Shown piece by piece: positions 9,023 to 16,382 of a stretch of 64,000 bases of DNA. The notes below the pieces were generated by a model, which searched no databases, was not told the DNA's origin, and worked only from the letters and a program-made list of their open reading frames with translations. A program made the position numbers and the translations under genes. This DNA is from Thermoplasmatales archaeon SW_10_69_26. GTDB taxonomy: Archaea > Thermoplasmatota > SW-10-69-26. Positions within the stretch are counted from its first letter, which is position 1; each line of letters begins with the position of its first letter. Location: the NCBI GenBank assembly GCA_003009755.1, contig PXUB01000043.1:1-64000 (forward strand). Reading direction: 5' to 3'.

Positions 9023-9373
9023 ATGTTTACAGAGTGGTTCGGCGGCGCGCCTCACGCCCGGGTCTTCGACTTCCTGGCAGAGGAGCCCCAGGTCGATTGC
9101 ACGATCACCGACATCAGCCGCGGCGCCGACGTGGCCCGCCCGACCGTGTACAAGGTCATCGACGACTTCCAGGAGCAGGATCTCGTCGTCGAGACCCGTC
9201 AGGTCGGCAACTCCCGGCTGTTCCAGCTCGATCTGGAGAACCGCACCGTGCACGACCTGCTCTGGGTGCTCGAGCCCGAGATCGAGGAGCCAGCCTTCAC
9301 CGACGTCGACCTGGCCGGCCCAGAGGCCGAGGAGGCCCCGCGCGCATCCGGCCGAACGAAGAGGAAGCGGTAG
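9023..9373 (+). CDS. Winged helix-turn-helix regulator
   Basis: 116 residues. The core (about 8-75) is a winged helix with the recognition region DISRGADVARPTVYKVIDDF and wing VGNSRLFQLD; similar small regulators starting with a WFG motif and ending in an acidic/basic tail are common in halophilic archaea. The C-terminal 25 residues are charged and likely disordered (EAEEAPRASGRTKRKR). It ends 18 bp before the PafA-like ligase, which has its own ribosome site (GAGGTGA), so it is the first gene of that operon and may control it. Confidence 0.85.
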   Translation: MFTEWFGGAPHARVFDFLAEEPQVDCTITDISRGADVARPTVYKVIDDFQEQDLVVETRQVGNSRLFQLDLENRTVHDLLWVLEPEIEEPAFTDVDLAGPEAEEAPRASGRTKRKR

Positions 9374-9391
9374 CGAGGACGAGGTGAGCCC

Positions 9392-10672
9392 ATGGACGAC
9401 ATGATCCAAGGCACCGAGCACGAGTACACGTTGTACTCGGACAAGCTCAACCCGCGCGGGGTCGACCCCCACCGCCTAGCCTTGGATGTCCTCTGGCGCT
9501 CGAACCTGGGCGCCGAGGGCGAGTTCCTCCGCAACGGCTCGCGGGCCTACTTCGACGTGGGCCACCTCGAGATCGCGACCTCCGAGGCGCTGTCCCCCCA
9601 AGAGCTGGTGGCCTACGAGAAGGCCGGCGACCGCATGGTCGACACCGTCCGGCTCAAGCTCGAGGAGGCCCACGGGGTCAAGATCGACGCCTACAAGAAC
9701 AACACCGACCCCGACGGCGTCTCCTACGGCAGCCACGAGAACTACTGCGTCCCCCGCGACGTCGACTTCCCCGACGAGTACCTGCACAAGCTGGCGCCCC
9801 ACCTCGTCTCGCGTATGATCTACACCGGCGCCGGCGACTTCATCGACCACCAGTACGTGCTCTCGCCCTGCGCCTACCTGACCAGCCAGCTCGTGTCCGG
9901 CGGCAACCTCTCGAACACGGGCGTGCTCCACACGCGCGACGAGCCGCACGCCGATCCCGAGCGCTTCCGACGGCTGCACGTCATCATCGGCGACGCCCTC
10001 ATGGCCGAGCCGGCGATCCTGCTGCGCCACTTCACGACGCAGGGCATCCTGCAGGCGATCCACGCGGGCCTGATCGAGGACCCGCCCGAGCTCGCCAGTC
10101 CCCTGGAGGACATGTGGCACAACGTCGAGCATTACGAGCCCGACCAATGGAGCTTCGCCACCAAGGGCGGCGACGAGATCACACCGATGCAGATCCAGCG
10201 GTACTACCTCGAGAAGGTCGAACAGCTCGTCGAGACGCCCGAGGAGCAGGACGCCTTCGACCGCTGGGAGGCCGTGCTCGACGAGTTCGAGGGCGACGTC
10301 GACACCGACGAGCTCGGCAAGAGCGTCGAATGGGTGGCCCGCCTCAACGAGATCGAGCGGCAAAAGGACCGCAAGGGCCACGAGGAGTTCGTCGAGATGG
10401 CGGCTGCCAAGCAGTACTCCGAGCTCCACACCAACCGCGGCCTCTACTGGCGCCGCGAGCGCGAGGGGCTCACCGAGCGCGTCGTCACCGACAGCCAGGT
10501 CAAGAAGGCGATGGAGAAACCCCCGCACACCCGTGCGACGGCCAGAACCGAACTGCTTACCACTTACGAAGTGACGACAGCCGACTGGAGCGAGGTCCGC
10601 GTGCTGACCGAAGACGGCGGAACAGAGCGTCTCCGCCTGATGGACCCGTACGATCCCGAATTGGAGGTGTGA
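9392..10672 (+). CDS. PafA/Dop-family carboxylate-amine ligase (Pup-ligase homologue)
   Basis: 426 residues. The family joins the C-terminal carboxylate of the modifier Pup to protein lysines (PafA) or removes it (Dop). Visible motifs: GTEHEYTLY at the start (Mg/ATP glutamate), FLRNGSRAYFDVGHLEIATSE (about 47-67, with the catalytic-base Asp in the FDVG loop), YKNNTD, SYGSHENY, TRDEPHAD and RRLHVIIGD. All fit PafA/Dop closely. The roughly 40-residue insertion that marks Dop between the start and the RNG motif is absent, so PafA-like ligation is favoured. It is shorter than bacterial PafA (about 480). A 59-codon acidic ORF follows after 2 bp. Pupylation is known from actinobacteria and a few other bacteria; an archaeal set is notable. 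Direction of the reaction and targets are unknown. Confidence 0.88.
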   Translation: MDDMIQGTEHEYTLYSDKLNPRGVDPHRLALDVLWRSNLGAEGEFLRNGSRAYFDVGHLEIATSEALSPQELVAYEKAGDRMVDTVRLKLEEAHGVKIDAYKNNTDPDGVSYGSHENYCVPRDVDFPDEYLHKLAPHLVSRMIYTGAGDFIDHQYVLSPCAYLTSQLVSGGNLSNTGVLHTRDEPHADPERFRRLHVIIGDALMAEPAILLRHFTTQGILQAIHAGLIEDPPELASPLEDMWHNVEHYEPDQWSFATKGGDEITPMQIQRYYLEKVEQLVETPEEQDAFDRWEAVLDEFEGDVDTDELGKSVEWVARLNEIERQKDRKGHEEFVEMAAAKQYSELHTNRGLYWRREREGLTERVVTDSQVKKAMEKPPHTRATARTELLTTYEVTTADWSEVRVLTEDGGTERLRLMDPYDPELEV

Positions 10673-10674
10673 AC

Positions 10675-10854
10675 ATGAGCAAGAAACTGAAGAAGAAGGA
10701 CAAGCAAGACGACGAAGACTCGGTCGACCTGGACGTCGGAGACTCCTTCGACGTCTCCGAGGCCAAGGACGAGGACTTCGACCTCGACCTCGACAGCGCC
10801 CGGTTCCAGGGCAAGAAGGGTCAGGCCGGGACTCGCACGCGCTCGGGCAGCTAG
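10675..10854 (+). CDS. Small acidic Pup-like protein, candidate modifier for the adjacent ligase
   Basis: 59 residues, ATG preceded by GGAGGTG and only 2 bp after the ligase stop. A Lys-rich N-terminus (MSKKLKKKDK) is followed by a low-complexity Asp/Glu stretch; no fold is expected, as for Pup. Towards the end EDFDLDLDSARFQGKKGQ recalls the Pup tail EDFVRAYVQKGGQ, but nine residues follow (AGTRTRSGS), so the Gly-Gln is internal. The very end, RSGS, is also close to the RSG/RTG-E/Q ends of the bacterial UBact modifiers, but terminates in Ser rather than Glu/Gln. Either the tail is trimmed to expose Gln or the chemistry differs. The gene is too short for homology calls alone; operon position carries the argument. 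Confidence 0.7.
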   Translation: MSKKLKKKDKQDDEDSVDLDVGDSFDVSEAKDEDFDLDLDSARFQGKKGQAGTRTRSGS

Positions 10855-11359
10855 CTCGCTGATGCGAGCAGCTTCCCGCCCAGCGAGCCGGGAGGGCCCC
10901 CGCACAGTTGCGTCGCTCTCACAGGGGCGGTCTTCCCGGGTTGCAGGGTGGGAAAAGCGATCGATGCCCGGGAAGATCTCCAAGCCGACAACCCGCCCCT
11001 CGTGAGCACCGGCCGACCGAGGGCTGGCCCGCTCTTCCTCGAACATTCTCGGCCCAGCAGGCCGGATCGGTCACGATGCCGCAGGAGGCCTGCTGGAATC
11101 ACCTCCGAGAACAAAGCTGGGGAAGCCAACGCTGCCCCGCCCTCCAATCTCAATATCAAAAGGTTCCGAGACATCACCCGGCGAGTCGTAATCTACGGCC
11201 TAAATCGAACACCGTGGTCCGAGCAGAGGGATGCTTTGGCTGAAGATGTCGCCGAGGACGCGGGCCCCTCGCCTCCGCGCTTCGATGGGGGCGTGCTCGG
11301 TCCTCGGACCCTCCAGTCACCGTCGCCGGGTAGAGCCTCCACAATGAAAAGAAAGAAAG
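10855..11359. other. Intergenic region after the Pup-like gene
   Basis: About 500 bp between convergent transcription units. GC is a little lower in the second half. The ORFs of the track have no protein-like features. Apart from the terminator hairpin at its end I see no repeat, RNA or promoter. Confidence 0.4.
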
Positions 11360-11378
11360 GACAGGCCCAGGGCCTGTC
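11360..11378 (-). terminator. Hairpin terminator of the exported protein gene at 11393
   Basis: GACAGGCCC and GGGCCTGTC form a perfect 9-bp stem around one base, 14 bp past the stop. On the minus strand it is followed by CTTTCTTTCTTTTC, a T-rich run typical of archaeal termination. Confidence 0.65.
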
Positions 11379-11392
11379 TGAAGGTGGAAGCA

Positions 11393-12388
11393 TCATGTGA
11401 CGGCCGGGACGAGGTGGCGGTACGTCGAGTAACTTCCCGTCAGCCGATCACCAGATCCATCGAAGCAGGGACCCTCGAAGACGTAGACAGGGAAGACGTC
11501 ATCTTGTCCGGTGTCCAGAGGAGGGAAATAATACTCGATGTTGGCCTTCTTAACGTGGGCGTCCGCGCAGGCTCCAGGGCGGTAGATCTTCCCCTGTCCC
11601 TCGTGAGCGCGGTCCTCGGCCGCCTCGACCGAGATCGTCTCCCTCTCGCCGACCTGTGCGAGGTCGGGCCAGATCTTGAGGACGTGCGAGACCTCGCCAC
11701 CGTCGGCGAACTCGACACCCAGCTTGGCTCCCGGACCGATCCCCTCGTAGCTGTCGACGGTCCGTGAGAAGCGAACCTGGATGGCCGTCCGGTAGATCTC
11801 CTCGTCCACGGTCGAGTTGGGCTCGCCGGAGGTCTCCGCGACGCGTGCCTCGGTCCACGTCACCGCCGAATCCTCGAGGCTGACGTCAGACGCCGGGGGC
11901 ATGAGATCGCTGTCCTCCAGGGTCTCCTGCGCCATCCGGACCGCCTGGTTCTCAGGCGGAAGATCGGGATCCTGGCCGTTGGCGATCTTCTCCATTGCTC
12001 GGTCGTCATAGCCGTCGTGGGAGAAGGAGATCTTGTCCGCGCTTGCCTGGGAGATCACACGGGCTTGGGACGCCTCATCCGCCACGATGAACGCGTCCAT
12101 CGTCACATCGTACTCGACGTTGGTGTCTGCGAGGCCGAGGGACGTGGCAAGCGACACCGCCGCCGCTGCATCGTTGTTCGATGACTCGTAGGTATACACA
12201 GCAAGGGAACGCTGGGCGGATGCCCCCGATGTTTCCCACGTCCCCGCGGGCTCTTCCACCGACCGAGACGCTGGGAAGCCCGTGTCGACGTCGGATTCCT
12301 CTACAGGCACCGTCGACGAGCTCGCGAGCGCAATGCCTCCGACACCCAGAATCGCCAAAACAACCGCCGTAACGATTCTCTTCTTCAG
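11393..12388 (-). CDS. Exported protein of unknown function, probable CTG start
   Basis: 331 residues if translation starts at CTG 12388. The ORF track begins at an internal TTG, which would cut the signal peptide; reading from the CTG gives LKKRIVTAVVLAILGVGGIALAS, a good Sec signal, and GGAGG sits 8 bp before that CTG, with a stop codon just upstream. No ATG/GTG is available in frame. The mature part is acidic, Ser/Thr-rich and has two late Cys (GACADAH, GPCFDGS). No known domain recognised. Flanking DNA is somewhat poorer in GC than the core genome. Confidence 0.65.
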   Translation of the reverse strand: MKKRIVTAVVLAILGVGGIALASSSTVPVEESDVDTGFPASRSVEEPAGTWETSGASAQRSLAVYTYESSNNDAAAAVSLATSLGLADTNVEYDVTMDAFIVADEASQARVISQASADKISFSHDGYDDRAMEKIANGQDPDLPPENQAVRMAQETLEDSDLMPPASDVSLEDSAVTWTEARVAETSGEPNSTVDEEIYRTAIQVRFSRTVDSYEGIGPGAKLGVEFADGGEVSHVLKIWPDLAQVGERETISVEAAEDRAHEGQGKIYRPGACADAHVKKANIEYYFPPLDTGQDDVFPVYVFEGPCFDGSGDRLTGSYSTYRHLVPAVT

Positions 12389-12668
12389 TTGTATCGCCTC
12401 CTTCTACCTGCAGTCGTGGTAGATCACGGACGGATTACCGTCATGCAGGGTGTCGGAGTCGGGGCCCCCTCCCACCGTGCATGTAGTCGTTCTTGTATCT
12501 TTCGTCCTCTGCGATGATCGTCTGTGTCGTTCCTGACGGCTGTGAGTAAACGCCCCCTCCATGGCTTTCCGTCCAGGCGTCCCAACTTTGTCTCCCCCCT
12601 CCGCCGAAGGACGTTCCGGTAGTCCGGGGTCGCCGCGTTCGTCTCCCAGACCGGTGAGCTGACGTGGC

Positions 12669-13520
12669 GTGAGAACCATCAGGAAAGAAGTGATCGACGC
12701 ACAGCAGGGACCTCGATCCCGGGTAGAGGGGGGACAGCTGGGGCCGGCGATCTCCAGCGTGTCGGGGTTCCTTTTCTTGCTTGGAGTCTATGTTTACGCT
12801 TCTTCGATGGGCCTTGGCCCCATCGTGGAGCAGCATCTCCTTCCTGCGCTGATCCCATCGGCGATCGGCATCGTGAGCCTTTTCGTGTTGCGTTCCTCCC
12901 GCAGCCTTGGAGGGGATCTGGGAGTCTCCACTCTCGTCGTGGTTCTACTCCTTATCGTAGACTCGCTGCACAGTTCCCCGTTCTCGCCTGCCCTCCTGGC
13001 CTACGCCCTGGCCGCCACGGGGGCTCTCCCGGTTCTAGGGGTCGCCGTCCGACGCTTCGCGCGCCCATCGCGAGCTCGCCGACGCCTAAGTCTAGCCTCC
13101 GTCTTCGTCTTCTCTTGCCTCTTCTGGGGGCTGTTGGCCGTGGGTCTCCGAGTAGGTCTTGCCACTGCTGTCGGTCTCTGTCTTTTCCTCATTGGCGGTA
13201 TTCTTGGCATATACTCGAGGAAATTCAAGACGGCCGGCGAGGGAGAGCGTCTCCTTGCAGGCCTCATCGCGTCGGTTTCCGGTCTGTCCCTTATCTGGGT
13301 CCTGGCTTTTCGGTGGTGTTTCGCATGGCCCCTACGTCTCTCGGTCTTGCCGCCGGTGTTCGCCGGCCTCCTGGCGGTAGGGTTGCAGCGACGAAGCGGC
13401 CCTGGCGGTGGCGAACGGGCGGCGGATGGCTTCTTCGTCTTCGTCAAGACCTCCTTTCTCTTTCTGCTGCTCCTCTTCGTCTATCCGCTGTTGGCCCCGC
13501 TCTCGCTCCTCTGTCTGTAG
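12669..13520 (+). CDS. Multi-pass membrane protein of unknown function
   Basis: 283 residues from GTG 12669 (start uncertain). Seven to eight hydrophobic helices alternate with short Arg-rich loops (RRFARPSRARRR, GIYSRKF), which by the positive-inside rule face the cytoplasm. No transporter or enzyme motif is seen. Codon use is less GC-biased than neighbours (many CTT, TCT, GTT), suggesting transfer or relaxed selection. It is divergent from the exported protein at 11393, with about 280 bp of uninformative DNA between. Confidence 0.6.
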   Translation: MRTIRKEVIDAQQGPRSRVEGGQLGPAISSVSGFLFLLGVYVYASSMGLGPIVEQHLLPALIPSAIGIVSLFVLRSSRSLGGDLGVSTLVVVLLLIVDSLHSSPFSPALLAYALAATGALPVLGVAVRRFARPSRARRRLSLASVFVFSCLFWGLLAVGLRVGLATAVGLCLFLIGGILGIYSRKFKTAGEGERLLAGLIASVSGLSLIWVLAFRWCFAWPLRLSVLPPVFAGLLAVGLQRRSGPGGGERAADGFFVFVKTSFLFLLLLFVYPLLAPLSLLCL

Positions 13521-13576
13521 GCCGTTCTCTGGCCTCGCCTCGAAGCTAGCGTGACGTGACGACCTGTCCCAAGAAC

Positions 13577-13592
13577 CAACATCCGGATGTTG
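13577..13592. repeat. Perfect 16-bp palindrome, possible operator
   Basis: CAACATCCGGATGTTG is an exact palindrome in the spacer after the membrane protein gene. A dimeric regulator could bind it; no promoter is obvious next to it. Confidence 0.35.
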
Positions 13593-13657
13593 TGCGCTAC
13601 CTGCTTGCCCACGATCTCGTTTCCTCAAGCGGTCGGATCCCGACAATGCAGCCGATC

Positions 13658-13690
13658 CCCGAACGTGGCCTTGGTCGGGGCACGTTCGGG
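13658..13690 (+). terminator. Long stem-loop between 13520 and the phosphoesterase gene
   Basis: CCCGAACGTG and CACGTTCGGG form a perfect 10-bp stem with a 13-nt loop. A second strong hairpin (GTCCGCGG, TGCT, CCGCGGAC) lies near 13800. They could end transcription from the upstream membrane protein gene; neither is followed by a T-run. Confidence 0.35.
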
Positions 13691-13891
13691 ATGGCGAAGT
13701 CGCCTGCTTCACGTGGAGGTAGGCTTCCGGGTCGGCGAAGGTTGCTCCCGGGAATTGGATGACCAGCTCGGCGATGGGAGGTGTGCTTGGTGCGAGGCCG
13801 TCCGCGGTGCTCCGCGGACCGGCCCGCCGGCCCGACTCGCCCCAGCTTGACCGCTGGCGTGCAACCCGCCGATCGGGCCGACGTCCCCTTC

Positions 13892-13900
13892 TTTTTTAAG
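13892..13900 (+). promoter_or_regulatory. TATA-like box of the phosphoesterase gene
   Basis: TTTTTTAAG lies 23-31 bp before the GTG start at 13923, the usual distance for leaderless transcripts in this window. Confidence 0.6.
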
Positions 13901-13922
13901 ATAGCTCACTTACCCCCCTCGA

Positions 13923-14609
13923 GTGCGAGTGGCGCTCCTCTCGGACGTGCACTCGAACGTGCACGCCCTACGGGCGGTCCTCGACGACATCGACCGCGTG
14001 GCCCCGGACGAGATCGCGTTCTTGGGCGACGCCGTCGGTTACAATGCCCACCCTGGGGAGTGCCTCGAACTGCTCCGCGAACGATGCGGTGCGATGGTCC
14101 TCGGCAACCACGACGAAGCCGTCGTCGAGGGCGGCGAGGAGCTGTTCACCGCCGCCGCGCGCGCCGGGGTCGAGCACAGCCGCGACCGGCTGGACGCCGA
14201 AGCGATGGCGTTCCTCCGCGAGGTCCCCCGCCAGACCGAGATCGACGGCATCCACCTCGTCCACGGCAGTCCCCGGGGACCCACGACGGAGTACGTGTTC
14301 CCCGACACGCACCCCGAGTCGCTGCAGCAGATCGTGGATCACCCCAGCGTCGGGGATGCTGCTCTCGTCGCGATGGGGCACACCCACGTGCCGTTCGTCC
14401 GCGACATCGACGGCCTGACCGTGCTCAACGTCGGCAGCGTCGGCCAGCCCCGCGACGGCGATCCGCGGCCCTGCTGGGCCCTCGTGGACACCGACGGGCC
14501 CGAGGTCGAGATCCGCCGCGTCGAGTACGACATCGAGGCTGCCGTCGCCGACGTGCGCAAGGCCGACCTCCCCGCTCGGACCGCGACACGCCTCTACGAG
14601 GGGCGGTGA
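13923..14609 (+). CDS. YfcE/MJ0936-type metallophosphoesterase
   Basis: 228 residues from GTG. All metal-binding motifs of calcineurin-like phosphoesterases are in order: SDVHSN (D-x-H), FLGDAVGY (GD), VLGNHD (GNHD), VHGSP and GHTHVPF (GHxH). These enzymes bind two metals and cleave phosphodiesters or phosphomonoesters; the substrate of this archaeal group is not established. Length is normal. It converges on hflX with 64 bp between. Confidence 0.88.
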   Translation: MRVALLSDVHSNVHALRAVLDDIDRVAPDEIAFLGDAVGYNAHPGECLELLRERCGAMVLGNHDEAVVEGGEELFTAAARAGVEHSRDRLDAEAMAFLREVPRQTEIDGIHLVHGSPRGPTTEYVFPDTHPESLQQIVDHPSVGDAALVAMGHTHVPFVRDIDGLTVLNVGSVGQPRDGDPRPCWALVDTDGPEVEIRRVEYDIEAAVADVRKADLPARTATRLYEGR

Positions 14610-14673
14610 GAGGCTCTGCGAGCCCGCGTCCTCTGCGGTGATCCTCTGTTGCAAGCCTCAGCCACGTCGAGCC

Positions 14674-15957
14674 TCACGCGACCGGGACGATCTCCCCGTC
14701 CAGCTCGTCGACCTCGTCCTCGACCTTGCTGACCTGGGCGCTCGACAGCGCCACGCGCGCGGTCACGGTCGAGGTCTCCTCGACGCCCTCGAGTTCGCCC
14801 ATGTGATCGAGCTTGTCGATGAGGGCGTAGGCGTCCCCGCTGTAGGGCAGATCGATGTCGACGACCTGGCGGTCGGGGATGGCCCCGCGGATGGCCGTCA
14901 ACAGCTCGTCGACCCCGTCGCCGGTGCGCGCCGACACGGTGCGGAACCGATCGCCCAGGCCGTGTGCTTGAGCCACGGTGGCCCAATCGCGGTCGGGGGC
15001 CTGGTCGGTCTTGTTGATCACGAGGAAGATGTTCTCGGCCAGGTCCAGCCGGCCGCGGTCCGCCAGGAACCCGCGCAGGATGTCGAGGCTGGACGACAGC
15101 TTGCGTTCGACGTCCTCCATCGGGTCGGACCCGTCGACGACGAGCAGGACCAGATCGGAGAAGGCGACCTCCTCCAACGTCGCGTGGAAGGCCTCGACGA
15201 GCCAGGGTGGCAAATCCTCGATGAACCCGACCGTGTCCGTCATCAGGATCCGGCTGTTCGAGGCTCCGTCGGCGACGACGCGTCGCGTGCGGGTCTCCAG
15301 CGTCGAGAACAGGCGGTTCTCGGTCGTGACGTGAGCCTCCGTCAGGGCATTGAGCAGCGTGGACTTGCCCGCGTTCGTGTACCCGGCCAGCGAGATCTGC
15401 CAGAAACCGCCGTGCCGGCGATGCTTGCGGCGGACCTGGCGGTCCTGCTTGAGGCTGTCGAGCTCGCTCTCGATCTGCTTCATCCGCCCCTCGAGGTGGC
15501 GGACCTGGGTCTCGTAGGCGGTGGCACCCCCGGCCTGGTACCCGGCACGCTCGCCGTGCTTGAGCTGGCGCAGCTCTTCTCGGACGAGCGGCAGCTCGTA
15601 CTCGAGGCGAGCGAGCTCGACCTGCAGCTTGGCCTCCTCGTTGTCGGCCCGGTCCGCGAAGATCTCCAAAATCAGGCGGACCCGATCGAGCACGGTCACG
15701 TCGAGCTCGTTCTCCAAGCGAAGGACCTGGTCGGGATCGAGGTCGCCGGCGACCACCGCGACGTCCGCCTCGACCGCCCCCTCCGCGATGTCCCGCGAGA
15801 GCTGCTCGATCCGGCCGCGTCCCAGGAACGTCTGGGGGTCGGGATGGGCGCGGTTCTGGACTTGCACCGAGGTCACGATGTAGCCCAGGGAGGAGATCAG
15901 GGCGCGCATCTCGGAGAGGTCCTCCGAGAGGGCCAGGATGACCGCCTTGCGTCGCAT
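14674..15957 (-). CDS. hflX: HflX-type ribosome-associated GTPase
   Basis: 427 residues. An N-terminal HflX domain (about 1-180, with PDPQTFLGRGRIEQL and a coiled-coil part ending RKHRRHGG) precedes the G domain: G1 GYTNAGKST, G2 region ETRTR, G3 DTVGF, G4 NKTD and a late SARTG (G5). Bacterial HflX binds 50S subunits and splits stalled ribosomes; archaeal homologues bind the large subunit as well. The glycine-rich linker before G1 (HGGFWQISLAG) is typical. A TATAAAG box is 32 bp upstream. Ends in TGA. Confidence 0.95.
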   Translation of the reverse strand: MRRKAVILALSEDLSEMRALISSLGYIVTSVQVQNRAHPDPQTFLGRGRIEQLSRDIAEGAVEADVAVVAGDLDPDQVLRLENELDVTVLDRVRLILEIFADRADNEEAKLQVELARLEYELPLVREELRQLKHGERAGYQAGGATAYETQVRHLEGRMKQIESELDSLKQDRQVRRKHRRHGGFWQISLAGYTNAGKSTLLNALTEAHVTTENRLFSTLETRTRRVVADGASNSRILMTDTVGFIEDLPPWLVEAFHATLEEVAFSDLVLLVVDGSDPMEDVERKLSSSLDILRGFLADRGRLDLAENIFLVINKTDQAPDRDWATVAQAHGLGDRFRTVSARTGDGVDELLTAIRGAIPDRQVVDIDLPYSGDAYALIDKLDHMGELEGVEETSTVTARVALSSAQVSKVEDEVDELDGEIVPVA

Positions 15958-15988
15958 CGGAGTCGTGTTGGAATGGGTCCGTTCAAGG

Positions 15989-15995
15989 TATAAAG
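15989..15995 (-). promoter_or_regulatory. TATA box of hflX
   Basis: On the minus strand ACTTTATACC (plus-strand TATAAAG) lies about 32 bp before the ATG at 15957. Confidence 0.6.
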
Positions 15996-16382
15996 TCCCT
16001 CCTGGGGGGCCTATCTCGGATCATCGTCTCGCTGTGCTGACTTCGGTTCCTCGGGACAGTCTCTGGACCTTTCTGCAAATAGAATCCGGAACGTGAGCAA
16101 GGTCTCGGTCTCCCTCTTGCGCGATTCCTTCGCGTGCAACAACTCTACTTGGCGAACATATCGACCTTCTTTAAGTGAGACATAAACCACCCCTATCTGC
16201 CGGGCGGTGGTTCCACTCGAAATGGTGGGGCCACCGACTCTTGGAACTTTCCGAACCAGGGTGCGGGAAAACCTTTAGTCAACCGCGGCAGTTGGCGGCC
16301 CACGCGCCGAGCCCGCTGAGTTTGCCCGTCGCTGATCGCGAGGGGGAGGGCCGTTTGGGGAGCCTAAGCGCGGAAAGGAGGA
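15996..16382. other. Putative replication origin upstream of cdc6
   Basis: About 390 bp of relatively AT-richer DNA directly before cdc6/orc1, the usual place of an archaeal origin. It has several A/T patches (CTGCAAATAGAATCC, CTTTAAGTGAGACATAAACC) that could unwind, and one clear origin recognition box candidate at 16209-16230. I did not find a second well-preserved inverted ORB; shorter TTCC/GGAAC pieces at about 16088 and 16243 may be mini-ORBs. Confidence 0.5.
16209..16230 (+). promoter_or_regulatory. ORB-like element (Orc1/Cdc6 binding)
   Basis: GGTTCCACTCGAAATGGTG with a trailing GGG matches the archaeal ORB pattern TTCCAnTnGAAAnnnnGGGG, including the terminal G-string. It is flanked by GGTGG and CCACC. 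Confidence 0.55.
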
